From: CAYNXB01 sp964401045
GTDB taxonomy: Bacteria; Pseudomonadota; Alphaproteobacteria; Sphingomonadales; Sphingomonadaceae
Direction of reading: 5' to 3'
Assembly: GCA_964401045.1 (NCBI GenBank)
Contig: CAYNXB010000005.1
Location: forward strand, 8,746 to 72,745
Length of the DNA stretch: 64,000 bases
Part shown: positions 49,599-59,858 of the stretch, in pieces
Layout of the letters: each line of letters starts with the position of its first letter
Numbering within the stretch: the stretch's first letter is position 1
Notes under the pieces: generated by a model
Databases searched by the model: none
What the model was told of the DNA's origin: nothing
Seen by the model: only the letters and a program-made list of their open reading frames with translations
Position numbers and translations under genes: made by a program

Positions 49599-51538
49599 GG
49601 GTTCACCGCCTGCTTGCTCGGCAGTTGCTGATCGTTTGGCGGCACTTCGCCACCCTCGTTGTTCGGAATGCCGTCGAAGTAGGCGAGGATCGCTGCTTCC
49701 AGCTCGGCGATCTGGAACGGCTGGCCGCTGGTCTTGGTGAGGCTGTCGGAATCGATCAGGAACTGGTCCCGCAGCACGGTCTTGAACTGTCCGGTATTCA
49801 TCTCCGGCACCAGCACACGGTCGAAGCCCTTGAGCAGCTCGCCAAGGTTCTTCGGCAGCGGCCATACGTGGCGAACATGAATGTGGCTCACCGAATGGCC
49901 ATGCTCGCGCGCGTTGTGCACCGCGCGGCGGATGGGGCCGTAGGTCGATCCCCAGCCCACCACCGCGAGGCGACCGGTGGCATCGCCGAGCGCGACATCC
50001 TGATCGGGTATCGCGATGCCATCGATCTTCGCCTTGCGCGCATCGGTCATCGCCTGGTGGTTCGATGGCGAATAGTCGATGTGGCCGGTATCGGCCGCCT
50101 TCTCGATCCCGCCGATGCGATGCATCAAGCCGGGTGTACCGGGCTTGATCCACGGCCGCTTGCCGTTCGCATCCCGCTTATAAGGCAGCAGCGTGTCTCG
50201 GGCATTCTTCTCATTGAGGAATGTCACAGGAAATCGCTCGTAGTCTTTGGGATCGGGTACTTTCCACGGCTCCGCGGCATTCGCGATATAGCCATCGGTC
50301 AGCAGCATCACCGGGGTCATGTACTGCGTAGCGATCCGGCACGCCTCGATCGCGCAGTCGAACGCATCGGCAGGGCTGCACGCGGCGATCACCGGCATCG
50401 GTGCATCGCCGTTGCGGCCGTAAACCGCCTGGTAGAGATCGCTCTGCTCGGTCTTGGTCGGAAGGCCGGTCGACGGCCCACCGCGTTGCGAATTGACGAT
50501 CACCAGCGGCAGCTCGGTCATGATCGCGAGGCCCATCGCCTCGCCCTTGAGCGCGATGCCCGGCCCCGACGACGAGGTCACGCCGAGCTGGCCAGCGTAA
50601 GACGCGCCGATCGCGGCGCAGATAGCGGCAATCTCGTCTTCCGCCTGAAAGGTGGTGACGCCGAATTCCTTCAGCCGCGCGAGGTGATGCAGGATCGCAC
50701 TTGCCGGGGTGATCGGATAGCCGCCGAAGAACATCGGCAGATCGGCGAGCTGCGCGCCCGCCACGAGGCCCAGGCTGATCGATTCAGCGCCGGTGATCGT
50801 GCGGTAGAGCCCCGGCGTCGATGCAACCGGCGCCAGGTATTGCTTCTTGAGCGGGCCGGAAATCTCCGCCGTCTCGCCGTATGCGTGGCCGGCATTGAGC
50901 GCGGCGATGTTGGCTTCGGCCAGCTCCGGGTTCTTGGAGAACTTGCCGTGCAGCCAGTCGACGATCGGCTGCCGGTCACGGTCGAACATCCACAGCGCAA
51001 GGCCGAGCGTCCACATGTTCTTGCAACGCAGCGCTTCCTTGTTGCCGAGGCCGAACGGCTTCACGGCTTCGAGGGTCAACGCGGAGATATCGAACGCCAG
51101 CACATCCCACTTGGCCAGGCTGCCGTCCTCGATCGGGTTGGTCTCGTACTTGGCCTTTTCGAGGTTGCGCTTCGAAAATTCGCCGGTGTCGGCGATGATC
51201 AGGCCGCTCGGCTTCAGGGCCGAGAGGTTCACCTTGAGCGCCGCCGGGTTCATCGCCACCAGAACGTCAGGCGCATCGCCCGCGGTGTTGATCTCACGGC
51301 TGCCGAAGTTGATCTGGAATGCAGAGACGCCGAACAGCGTGCCCTGCGGCGCGCGGATCTCGGCGGGAAAATCGGGGAACGTGGCCAGGTCGTTGCCGGC
51401 AAGCGCGGTCGAAAGAGTAAACTGACCGCCGGTCAGCTGCATCCCGTCGCCGCTGTCGCCCGCGAAGCGAACGACCACGGCATCTGGCGCCGCGTCTGGT
51501 GTTTCGATTTGGGGGCGTTCGGCCGCCTGCGTTGCCAT
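49595..51538 (-). CDS. korA: 2-oxoacid:acceptor oxidoreductase alpha subunit, gamma-alpha fusion (KorA type)
   Basis: A 647-aa fused subunit. The gamma domain (about 22-200) starts VVVRFAGDSGDGMQLTGGQF. The alpha domain (from about 245) has FFGGYPITPASAILHHLARL, FQAEDEIAAICAAIGASYAG, TSSSGPGIALKGEAMGLA and NSQRGGPSTGLPTKTEQSD. This is the KorA/aerobic OFOR layout. ATG 51538 starts MATQAAERPQ, past an in-frame upstream region that has no ribosome site. Confidence 0.93.
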   Translation of the reverse strand: MATQAAERPQIETPDAAPDAVVVRFAGDSGDGMQLTGGQFTLSTALAGNDLATFPDFPAEIRAPQGTLFGVSAFQINFGSREINTAGDAPDVLVAMNPAALKVNLSALKPSGLIIADTGEFSKRNLEKAKYETNPIEDGSLAKWDVLAFDISALTLEAVKPFGLGNKEALRCKNMWTLGLALWMFDRDRQPIVDWLHGKFSKNPELAEANIAALNAGHAYGETAEISGPLKKQYLAPVASTPGLYRTITGAESISLGLVAGAQLADLPMFFGGYPITPASAILHHLARLKEFGVTTFQAEDEIAAICAAIGASYAGQLGVTSSSGPGIALKGEAMGLAIMTELPLVIVNSQRGGPSTGLPTKTEQSDLYQAVYGRNGDAPMPVIAACSPADAFDCAIEACRIATQYMTPVMLLTDGYIANAAEPWKVPDPKDYERFPVTFLNEKNARDTLLPYKRDANGKRPWIKPGTPGLMHRIGGIEKAADTGHIDYSPSNHQAMTDARKAKIDGIAIPDQDVALGDATGRLAVVGWGSTYGPIRRAVHNAREHGHSVSHIHVRHVWPLPKNLGELLKGFDRVLVPEMNTGQFKTVLRDQFLIDSDSLTKTSGQPFQIAELEAAILAYFDGIPNNEGGEVPPNDQQLPSKQAVNP

Positions 51539-51712
51539 CCTGCGTCCTTCACGCGTCGTTAGGCGCGCATTTTTATCTGTGGGGTGCCGGCGAAGTAGGT
51601 TCCGCCCCTGGCGCCCGCAATCAAGATTTTCTCCTCCACGCAATAAATGGCAAGTGGCGTTCGCGCTATCGCCGAGGTTAGAGGTATGCCCCGTTTTGAG
51701 CCGGAGAATCCA

Positions 51713-52195
51713 ATGCCTGACCGCGATCCGTTGCAATACCGCCCATGCGTGGGCGTGATGCTCGCCAATGCCGAGGGCCGCGTGTTCGTCGGCAAGCGGA
51801 TCGACAACAAGGAGGGGGACTGGTGGCAGATGCCCCAAGGCGGCGTCGACGAAGGCGAGAACCCGGACGACGCCGTACTGCGCGAGTTGGCCGAGGAGAC
51901 CGGCGCGAAGCCCGAGCACGTCGAGGTGGTGGCCAGGCTCGATGAGGAGCTGTTCTACGACTTGCCGCCCGAGCTTCAGGGGAAGCTATGGCGCGGCAAA
52001 TACCGCGGCCAGCGCCAGAGCTGGTACCTTGCGCGCTTTACCGGAAGCGATGCCGACATCGATCTCGACGGTCATCACGACCCTGAATTCAGCGAGTGGA
52101 GATGGGTCGCCCCCGAGCTGCTGCCTGATCTGATCGTGCCATTCAAACGGCGGGTCTATCAGGCGGTCGTCGACGGATTTAGAGAGAAACTCTGA
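51713..52195 (+). CDS. rppH: RNA pyrophosphohydrolase (Nudix)
   Basis: RppH removes pyrophosphate from mRNA 5' ends, starting RNase-E-dependent decay. The 160-aa protein has RPCVGVMLANAEGRVFVGKRID and the Nudix box GGVDEGENPDDAVLRELAEETG (about residues 43-64), then RGQRQSWYLARF. ATG 51713 has GGAG at 8 nt; an earlier ATG (51686) is poorly placed. Divergent from korA by 174 bp. Confidence 0.94.
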   Translation: MPDRDPLQYRPCVGVMLANAEGRVFVGKRIDNKEGDWWQMPQGGVDEGENPDDAVLRELAEETGAKPEHVEVVARLDEELFYDLPPELQGKLWRGKYRGQRQSWYLARFTGSDADIDLDGHHDPEFSEWRWVAPELLPDLIVPFKRRVYQAVVDGFREKL

Positions 52196-52249
52196 CCCGC
52201 TTCGCCATTACGAGCGGCGACTTCGCCCCCTCGCAATAACGCGGGCTGG

Positions 52250-52753
52250 TCAGTTCTGCGTTACCACCGGCGCCGGCGTAACCGCTTCGGCGGTAAGCAC
52301 CGGCTTCTGCGGACCGCGTGCGATCGCCGCGGCGAGCGCCTTGGTCTCGCGGCAGTTGGCTCCGCACATCGTCTCAAGCTTCGAAAGGTTGCGCTTGGCC
52401 TTTTCCGTCGCGCCTTTCTCGACCAGTGCCGCGCCCTCGCCCGAGATCGCAGCGAGGTTTTCGGGCTCGCGCTCGAGTGCCTCGCGGTAAAAGTGGATCG
52501 CCTTGCCGTGCAGCCCCTCGCGGCGTGCGGCTTCTGCGAGATCGAGGTAGATCCGTGTGTGCGCCGGATCGACCGCCAGCGCCGCCTCGAACGCGTCGAT
52601 CGCCGCCTGCACGTCGCCCGCGGCCAGTTTCGCCTCGCCCTGCTTCTCCAGCATCACCGCCCGCGGGTCGGCCTGGCGCTCAGCGCTCATGCCGATGCTC
52701 GCGGTGAGCGCGACGGTGAGCGAGAGAGCCAGGGCGGCGGGGAAATGACGCAT
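52250..52753 (-). CDS. Secreted TPR-repeat protein
   Basis: A 167-aa exported protein with a signal peptide (MRHFPAALALSLTVALTASIG) and about two and a half TPR units: GEAKLAAGDVQAAIDAFEAALAVDP, RIYLDLAEAARREGLHGKAIHFYREALEREP and LAAISGEGAALVEKGATEKAKRNL. Cys residues in ETMCGANCRE may form a disulfide. AGGAG precedes ATG 52753. It is the third gene after guaB and rsmB. Its partner is unknown. Confidence 0.85.
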   Translation of the reverse strand: MRHFPAALALSLTVALTASIGMSAERQADPRAVMLEKQGEAKLAAGDVQAAIDAFEAALAVDPAHTRIYLDLAEAARREGLHGKAIHFYREALEREPENLAAISGEGAALVEKGATEKAKRNLSKLETMCGANCRETKALAAAIARGPQKPVLTAEAVTPAPVVTQN

Positions 52754-52812
52754 TGCGAACTCCTTGAGCGCGGGCGCGGAAAGGCGGGCTTTACCGGCCA
52801 TTTCCCGCGTGA

Positions 52813-53994
52813 TTAGCATGGCAATTCTGCACGGGCGATGAAAAACCCGTCGGTTCCGTCGTGCTCGGGCGTGAGCCGGATGCCCTCTCCCCGCGCTCGG
52901 CCAACAGGCAATTCGGGCGGTGCGGCGCGCCATTGCGGATGGGTTTGGAGGAAGCGGGCGAAGCGCTGCGGGCCTTCCTCATCGAGCAGGGAGCAGGTGA
53001 CGAACACCAGCCGCCCGCCGGGCTTGACCAGTGTTGCCGCGAGATCGAGCAACCGGTCCTGCAGCGCGGTCACCACCGCGAGCCGCGCCTCGGTCAACCG
53101 CCAGCGGTTCTCCGGGTTGCGCCGCCAGGTCCCGGTGCCCGAGCAAGGCGCGTCGATCAGCACGGCGTCGGCCTGCCCCGCGAGATCGGCGAGCGCGGCG
53201 GCCTCCTCGCCCGGATTGAGCAAGCGCGCCTCGACGATCGCCGCCCCCGCCCGCTCCGCGCGGGGTTCGAGCTGCGACAACCGCCCCCGATCTGTGTCCG
53301 ACGCGATCAGGCGGCCCCGGTTGTTCATCGCCGCCGCCAGCGCGAGCGTCTTGCCGCCGGCCCCCGCGCAAAGGTCGATCACCACCTCGCCCGGCCGGGC
53401 GCCGACTGCCTCGCAGGCCAGCTGGCTGCCGCCGTCCTGCACCTCGACCAGCCCGGCACGAAACGCGTGCCATTGCTCCACCGGCGTGCCGCTGGAAAAC
53501 CGCAAGCCGTTTGGCGCGGCCAGTGGCTCGCCTTCCAGTGGCAGTTCAAGCCCGTCGCGCGATGCCCTGAGTGTGTTCACTCGCACGTCGAGCGGCGCGC
53601 GGGTGAGCAGCGCCAGCGCCTCCTCCCCCGCGATGTCCGATTGCGCCAACCGCGTGGCGAGCCATTCCGGCGCGACCCCGCCCTCGGCCGCCGCGTCTTC
53701 CTCGCTGACCGGCTCCGGCCCGTAAGGCGAACCGTCGAACAGCGCCTCGATCCCGCCGTCGGTCCCGGCGAGGCGCAGCATTGCCGCGCGCCCGCTCGCC
53801 GGTAGCGGGCCGCAGGCACGGATGGCGGCGTAGGCGAGTTCGCGGATCGCGCGGCGGTCCTTCGACCCGGCATAGCGGCGCAAGCGCAGCCCGTCGGCGA
53901 TCACGCGGTCCGCCGGCGGTCCGTTGCCGCGCGCGGCGGCAACGACCTGGTCGAGCAGCTCGATTGCCGCCTGAACTCGTGCGGCGGGAGTCAT
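52813..53994 (-). CDS. rsmB: RsmB/NOP-family rRNA m5C methyltransferase
   Basis: A 393-aa RNA cytosine-5 methyltransferase. The N-terminal NusB-like part (1-130) includes DRRAIRELAYAAIRACG. AdoMet motif I is VIDLCAGAGGKTLALAAAM near 220. The two catalytic Cys are in DAPCSGTGTWRRNPENRWR (about 285) and VTCSLLDEEG (about 338). It follows guaB by 12 bp. The exact position modified (C967-type in 16S rRNA) is inferred from family. Confidence 0.93.
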   Translation of the reverse strand: MTPAARVQAAIELLDQVVAAARGNGPPADRVIADGLRLRRYAGSKDRRAIRELAYAAIRACGPLPASGRAAMLRLAGTDGGIEALFDGSPYGPEPVSEEDAAAEGGVAPEWLATRLAQSDIAGEEALALLTRAPLDVRVNTLRASRDGLELPLEGEPLAAPNGLRFSSGTPVEQWHAFRAGLVEVQDGGSQLACEAVGARPGEVVIDLCAGAGGKTLALAAAMNNRGRLIASDTDRGRLSQLEPRAERAGAAIVEARLLNPGEEAAALADLAGQADAVLIDAPCSGTGTWRRNPENRWRLTEARLAVVTALQDRLLDLAATLVKPGGRLVFVTCSLLDEEGPQRFARFLQTHPQWRAAPPELPVGRARGEGIRLTPEHDGTDGFFIARAELPC

Positions 53995-54006
53995 AGCATT
54001 TGGGCC

Positions 54007-55464
<1,458 letters not shown>

Positions 55465-55573
55465 GCGCGCCACTTGTCCTCATGCGGATCGATTCGTGGC
55501 GGCCCATGTAAACGCGGTTTGCCGTAACCGCTAGAGGGGGTAGCTTGCGCCGCCCGGGAGGAGGATCGGGATC

Positions 55574-55924
55574 ATGGCGCGGATGAAGATTGCACAGCTC
55601 AAGTTCTCGAAAGTCTATCCCATGCTGGTGGCGAAGGCCGAGCGGAAGGGCCGGACCAGGGCGGAGGTCGACGAAGTCACATGCTGGCTGACCGGCTACG
55701 ACGCCGCCGGCCTCGATGATCAGATCGCCCGCGAAACCGACTACGAGACGTTCTTCGCCGAAGCGCCGCGCCTCAATCCCAACGCTCCGCTCATCAAGGG
55801 GGTGGTCTGCGGCTACCGGATCGAAGACATCGCCGATCCGCTCGAGCAGAAGGTGCGCTGGCTCGACAAGCTGGTCGACGAGCTGGCCAAGGGCAAGGCG
55901 ATGGAGAAGATCAAGCGCGGCTGA
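55574..55924 (+). CDS. DUF2200 protein
   Basis: A 116-aa protein of the DUF2200 family, small soluble proteins of unknown role. Signature regions are VYPMLVAKAERKGRTRAEVDEVTCWLTGYD and LNPNAPLIKGVVCGYRIEDIADPLEQKVRWLDKLVDELA. GAGGA lies upstream of ATG 55574. It is divergent from guaB and converges on the dehydrogenase gene with 12 bp between stops. Confidence 0.9.
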   Translation: MARMKIAQLKFSKVYPMLVAKAERKGRTRAEVDEVTCWLTGYDAAGLDDQIARETDYETFFAEAPRLNPNAPLIKGVVCGYRIEDIADPLEQKVRWLDKLVDELAKGKAMEKIKRG

Positions 55925-55936
55925 GCGCCGCCGGAA

Positions 55937-56698
55937 TCACTCCGCCGTCCAGCCCCCGTCGATCGTGTAATTCGCGCCGTTGATGTTCTGCGCCTCGTCG
56001 CGGCACAGGAACACCGCCAGCGCGGCGACTTCCTCCGGCTGAACGAACTTGCGCGTGGGCTGCTTGGCCAGCAGCACTTCGTTGAGCACCTGCTCCCGGC
56101 TCATGCCCCGCGCGGCCATCGTGTCGGGAATCTGGTTCTCGACCAGCGGGGTCCACACGTAGCCGGGGCTGACACAGTTGGCGGTGACGCCGTGTTCGGC
56201 CAGTTCCAGCGCCAACACCTTGGTGAGGCCGGCGATGCCGTGCTTGGCGGCGACGTAGGCGCTCTTGAACGGGCTCGCGGCGAGCGAATGGGCGCTAGCG
56301 GTAGCGATGATCCGGCCCCAGCCCGCCGCCTTCATGTGCGGCACCGCGAGGCGCGCGGTGTGGAACGCGGACGACAGGTTGAGCGCGATGATCGCGTCCC
56401 ACTTCTCCGGCGGAAATTCCTCCACCGGCGCGACGTGCTGCATACCCGCGTTGTTGATCAGGATGTCGACCGGCCCCGAGCCGGCCATCAGCGCTTCGAC
56501 GCCCTCCGTCTTCGTGAGGTCTGCCGGGACGTGGCGCGCGCCCAATTCCGCACACAGCCGGGCGATTTCCTCGGCATCTCCAAAGCCGTTGAGAACCACC
56601 TCGGCGCCCTCGGCCACGAGCGCCTTTGCGATCGCCAGTCCGATGCCGGAGGTCGAGCCGGTGACCAGCGCGCGCTTGCCTTCGAGGAACTTTGTCAT
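55937..56698 (-). CDS. bdhA: D-3-hydroxybutyrate dehydrogenase
   Basis: A 253-aa SDR that converts 3-hydroxybutyrate to acetoacetate with NAD, so links PHB or ketone-body use to central metabolism. The cofactor motif TGSTSGIG is at 14-21, NNAGMQHV near 85, and catalytic Tyr-Lys in SAYVAAKHG near 150. NAGMQHVAPVEEFPPEKWD and CVSPGYVWTPLVENQI are typical of the 3HB dehydrogenase branch. Divergent from the zinc peptidase by 60 bp. Confidence 0.9.
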   Translation of the reverse strand: MTKFLEGKRALVTGSTSGIGLAIAKALVAEGAEVVLNGFGDAEEIARLCAELGARHVPADLTKTEGVEALMAGSGPVDILINNAGMQHVAPVEEFPPEKWDAIIALNLSSAFHTARLAVPHMKAAGWGRIIATASAHSLAASPFKSAYVAAKHGIAGLTKVLALELAEHGVTANCVSPGYVWTPLVENQIPDTMAARGMSREQVLNEVLLAKQPTRKFVQPEEVAALAVFLCRDEAQNINGANYTIDGGWTAE

Positions 56699-56758
56699 AG
56701 GTTCGCGTTGAACCCGAACGCGCGGCTTTTCGCAAGTGCACAATAGAGGGAGGACAGC

Positions 56759-57610
56759 ATGCGGCTCGACAGGTTCAATCCGGCGAACATCCGCGTGCGC
56801 GGCGGCGGAGGCGGCGGGCTTGGCGGCGGTGCGCCGCTCGGATGCGGCGCGATCGTCATCGCCATCGTCGGCGCGCTCGTGTTCGGCGTTGATCCGGGCC
56901 AGATGCTCGGCACGCTCCAGCAGGTTCAGCAAGGCGCGCCAACCGAGCAGGGCCCGCAGGGTCAGAGCGCTGAAGAGCTTTGCTCGGCCAACGCTTACGC
57001 GACGGAAAGCTGCAACGCGCTCAGCTCACTCAACGCCACATGGCAGCCGATCTTCGGTCAGGCCAATGTCGCCTTCCAACAGCCTGAGCTGGTGTTCTAC
57101 ACCGGCGGGACCAACTCCGGCTGCGGCGCGGCATCGAGCGCGATGGGCCCGTTCTATTGCCCCGCCGACCAGGGCATCTACATCGACACCAGCTTCTATG
57201 ACGAAATGGCCCGCCAGCTCGGCGCACCGGGCGATTTCGCCCGCTATTATGTGATGGCGCATGAATACGGCCATCACGTCCAGCGCCTGACCGGGACCGC
57301 CGATGCAGTGCGCCGGGAACAGCAATCGAATCCGAGCCAGGCAAACCAGCTCCAGGTGCGGATGGAGTTGCAGGCCGATTGCTACGCCGGCGTGTGGGCG
57401 GCCAAGAACCGCAACCTGATCGAGCCGGGCGACTTCGAGGAAGGCATGACCGCCGCCAGCGCGATCGGCGATGACACGTTAAGCGGCGGCCGCGCCAGCC
57501 CGGAGAGCTTCACTCACGGCACCAGCGCGCAGCGCGCGGAGTGGCTCCGCCGCGGCCTCACCAGCGGCAACGAGGACCAGTGCGACACGTTTGCCGATCT
57601 CACGCGCTGA
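56759..57610 (+). CDS. Neutral zinc metallopeptidase (YpfJ family)
   Basis: A 283-aa membrane-anchored protease. The N-terminus has a Gly-rich stretch (RVRGGGGGGLGGG), then one membrane helix (about 28-45). The periplasmic domain holds the zinc motif HEYGHH at about residue 171, with MELQADCYAGVWA further on providing the third ligand. SCNALSSLNATWQPIFGQANVAFQQPELVFYTG is a family segment. GGGAGG precedes ATG 56759. Confidence 0.92.
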   Translation: MRLDRFNPANIRVRGGGGGGLGGGAPLGCGAIVIAIVGALVFGVDPGQMLGTLQQVQQGAPTEQGPQGQSAEELCSANAYATESCNALSSLNATWQPIFGQANVAFQQPELVFYTGGTNSGCGAASSAMGPFYCPADQGIYIDTSFYDEMARQLGAPGDFARYYVMAHEYGHHVQRLTGTADAVRREQQSNPSQANQLQVRMELQADCYAGVWAAKNRNLIEPGDFEEGMTAASAIGDDTLSGGRASPESFTHGTSAQRAEWLRRGLTSGNEDQCDTFADLTR

Positions 57611-57616
57611 CTCAAA

Positions 57617-57646
57617 GAGGGCGACGAACTTACGTTCGCCGCCCTC
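57617..57646. other. Long hairpin between convergent genes
   Basis: GAGGGCGACGAAC and GTTCGCCGCCCTC form a 13-bp stem with one mismatch and a 4-nt loop. It begins 6 bp after the zinc-peptidase stop. There is no T-run, so it is a possible factor-aided terminator or mRNA 3' stabiliser. A smaller CGGAA/TTCCG hairpin follows. Confidence 0.55.
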
Positions 57647-57694
57647 CCAAGGGACCGGAACCGCTTCCGGCCGTGAGGCTCGTCCAAGCCTGAA

Positions 57695-59353
57695 TTAGCT
57701 GTCGCGCTCGATGCGCTGGATCTCGCTGTCGAGCTCGTTGAGCACTTCGTCGCGCACGTCCGGGTCCATCTGGCGGTTGCGGGCGATCGTCTCGCGCGCG
57801 CTGCGTAGCCCGCCGAGCGCCTGGCGCGTCGCCACCCGTTCGCAGATGACGATCCGCTGGCGGCCATCGGTCGTGACTTCATGACGCGTCACCGTCGTCG
57901 GGTTGCCATCACAGCTTTCGACCACCTCGGGGGCATTGCGTTGCGCCTGCGCGGCCAGGGCTTCCGCCTGCCTGGCGTAGCGTGCGCCGTATTCTTCGCT
58001 CCACCGGCTCATCTGCTGGCCCCATGCCTCCATCTTCCGTGCGTACTCGGAGTCGTCCGAGGCGCTCCATCCGCGGAACTGGACGTGCTGGGCCGGGGGC
58101 GCCGGCGGGGCCGGTGGCACGGGCGCAACGGGGGCGACAGGAGGCGCCGGGGGGGCCGGAGGAGCCGGCGGCACAGGCAGGTCGTCAAGCCGGGCGAGGT
58201 TCTTGAACGCGCGGTCGACGCGATCCTGCGCCTCGGCATCGCTCACCGGATGGTCGGTCTTGAGCACCACCGTGCGCCCGTCGCGCGTGAGCGTGCGGGT
58301 GTGCAGGTCCGGATCGTTCGGGTCCGCGCCGCCATCGACATCGACGATTACCATGCGATGCTGGCTTACGGTCTTCGTCGGGTGCGTCGCTTCGGGCTGT
58401 TCGCTCGCGGCGTAAGTCACCGTGGCAGTGAACGGCAACGCAAGCGCGCCGGCCATCAGCAGGCCACGGCCCAGCAGGCGGCGGCGGTGCGAGATGTCGT
58501 CCATCGTCAGGCTCCGCAGGCGGTGGATGATGCTTTTTTCGCCGAGCATGGGGCAGGCCATCGGCGCGGCCAGCGCGAGCCGCGGCCCGGCGGCGAAGCT
58601 GGCGATCACCTGCGCATAGCGCGCACGCTCCGCGCGGCCCTGCGCTGCTATCACCCGCGCGTCGCAGGCCGCTTCCTGGTCGCGCCGCATCGCCAGCCAG
58701 GCGAGCCAAGCGAGCGGATTGAACCAATGCAGCGCCAGGATCGGTTGGGCGAGGATATTGGCCGTGAGATCACGCCCGCGATGGTGCGCGAGCTCGTGAG
58801 CGATGGCGAGATCGCGCGCCGCCCTGTCCTCGATCGCCATGAAGAACATCGGCAGCGCCACCACCTTGTCGATAACGCCGAACGCGACAGGCGCGGATAC
58901 GGCAGGAGTCTCAACGAGGCGGATCCTGCCCGCTTCGCCGACCGGGCGCGCCTCGGCCAGCAAGTCGCGCCGCATCGACCGGTAGCTGATCCAGCGCCAC
59001 GCGATGAAGGCCAGCGCACCGCCGAGCCACACGGCAAGCACCAGCTCGAGCCACGGGAGACTGGGACTGGCGCTCGAAGCGATGGCGGCCGTCGTTGTGC
59101 CAGGCACGGTTGCGGGCATGACGATAGTCGTCGCGGCAGCCGTCGCCGGCACGGCGGCAACTGGCGCTTCCGGCGTCCCCGCGAAGCTCGCGGGCAGCCA
59201 GATCGGCGGCATCGCGAAGCGCAGCAACGGCAGCAACCACAGCGCATAGGCGCACTGTGCACCGAACGCGCGGGCTACGGGTTTGCGCAGCACCAGCACC
59301 AGCGCGATCAGCGCCCCGGTGGCGAGCAGCGTATCGAGCAGAAAGGAGATCAT
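57695..59353 (-). CDS. M56-family (BlaR1/MecR1-like) membrane metallopeptidase without sensor domain
   Basis: A 552-aa protein. Four membrane helices surround the zinc peptidase: HELAHH at 186-191 and third ligand E227 in RDQEAACDARV. A fourth helix near 300 is followed by a periplasmic part with a Pro/Ala run (PPAPPAPPAPPVAPV) and a charged C-terminal helical region. The penicillin-binding domain of true BlaR1 is absent, so beta-lactam sensing is unlikely. It overlaps the blaI-like gene by 4 bp, and presumably cleaves or inactivates that repressor. Confidence 0.9.
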   Translation of the reverse strand: MISFLLDTLLATGALIALVLVLRKPVARAFGAQCAYALWLLPLLRFAMPPIWLPASFAGTPEAPVAAVPATAAATTIVMPATVPGTTTAAIASSASPSLPWLELVLAVWLGGALAFIAWRWISYRSMRRDLLAEARPVGEAGRIRLVETPAVSAPVAFGVIDKVVALPMFFMAIEDRAARDLAIAHELAHHRGRDLTANILAQPILALHWFNPLAWLAWLAMRRDQEAACDARVIAAQGRAERARYAQVIASFAAGPRLALAAPMACPMLGEKSIIHRLRSLTMDDISHRRRLLGRGLLMAGALALPFTATVTYAASEQPEATHPTKTVSQHRMVIVDVDGGADPNDPDLHTRTLTRDGRTVVLKTDHPVSDAEAQDRVDRAFKNLARLDDLPVPPAPPAPPAPPVAPVAPVPPAPPAPPAQHVQFRGWSASDDSEYARKMEAWGQQMSRWSEEYGARYARQAEALAAQAQRNAPEVVESCDGNPTTVTRHEVTTDGRQRIVICERVATRQALGGLRSARETIARNRQMDPDVRDEVLNELDSEIQRIERDS

Positions 59354-59748
59354 TTGCGCATCTCCTTCAGCAGGGCTTCGATTTCGGCGAGATCTTCCTC
59401 GCTCAACGCCTCGGCCTCGACCAGATGGCTGACCAGCGGCGCCACGCGGCCGCCGAACAGGCGATCGACCAGGCGCTTGCTCTCGGTTTCAACGTAGTCC
59501 GAGCGTTCGAGCAGCGGCGAATAGAGGAACCGGCGCCCGTCAGGCTCGGTGGCGACCGCGTTCTTGGAGACGAGCCGCGAGAGCAGCGTCTTGACCGTGG
59601 CGAGGCTCCAGTCGCGCTTCTCGCACACGCTCTCGCACACCTGGGTGGCGGTCAGCGGGCTCCGGCGCCACAGCGCCTCCATCACCGCGTGTTCCGCGTC
59701 GCTGATGCCGGGGTTGTTTTCGTTCGAACCTTGATCCGACTCGGTCAT
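59350..59748 (-). CDS. BlaI/MecI/CopY-family transcriptional repressor
   Basis: A 132-aa winged-helix repressor. The domain runs ISDAEHAVMEALWRRSPLTATQVCESVCEKRDWSLATVKTLLSRLVSKNAV, with the dimer helices after residue 85. ATG 59748 has GGAGGG close upstream; an earlier start would add nine residues. It is paired with the M56 peptidase, and a TTAC-N4-GTAA palindrome lies 37 bp upstream. Its target outside this pair is unknown. Confidence 0.92.
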   Translation of the reverse strand: MTESDQGSNENNPGISDAEHAVMEALWRRSPLTATQVCESVCEKRDWSLATVKTLLSRLVSKNAVATEPDGRRFLYSPLLERSDYVETESKRLVDRLFGGRVAPLVSHLVEAEALSEEDLAEIEALLKEMRK

Positions 59749-59785
59749 GCCGCCCTCCCGTTGCGACTTCACGATGTCCTATCGA

Positions 59786-59797
59786 TTACGGTTGTAA
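59786..59797. promoter_or_regulatory. BlaI-type operator candidate
   Basis: TTAC-GGTT-GTAA is a 4+4 bp palindrome of the TAC/GTA kind bound by BlaI/MecI repressors. It lies between the blaI-like gene (start 59748) and the divergent lactate dehydrogenase (start 59859), so could autoregulate the first and affect the second. Short, hence uncertain. Confidence 0.45.
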
Positions 59798-59858
59798 ACA
59801 TGAAGCGCAGATGAATGACGATTGCACGCCCCGGCGGCGCGTTTAAGTGAGGCACACG

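Noticed and set aside
49625..51562. Plus-strand open frame of 645 codons opposite korA
   Set aside because: Antisense shadow of a well-conserved gene with no domain or ribosome site.
57695..59353. Beta-lactam sensor BlaR1
   Set aside because: The zinc peptidase is present but the penicillin-binding C-terminal domain is missing, so only the M56 family label is kept.
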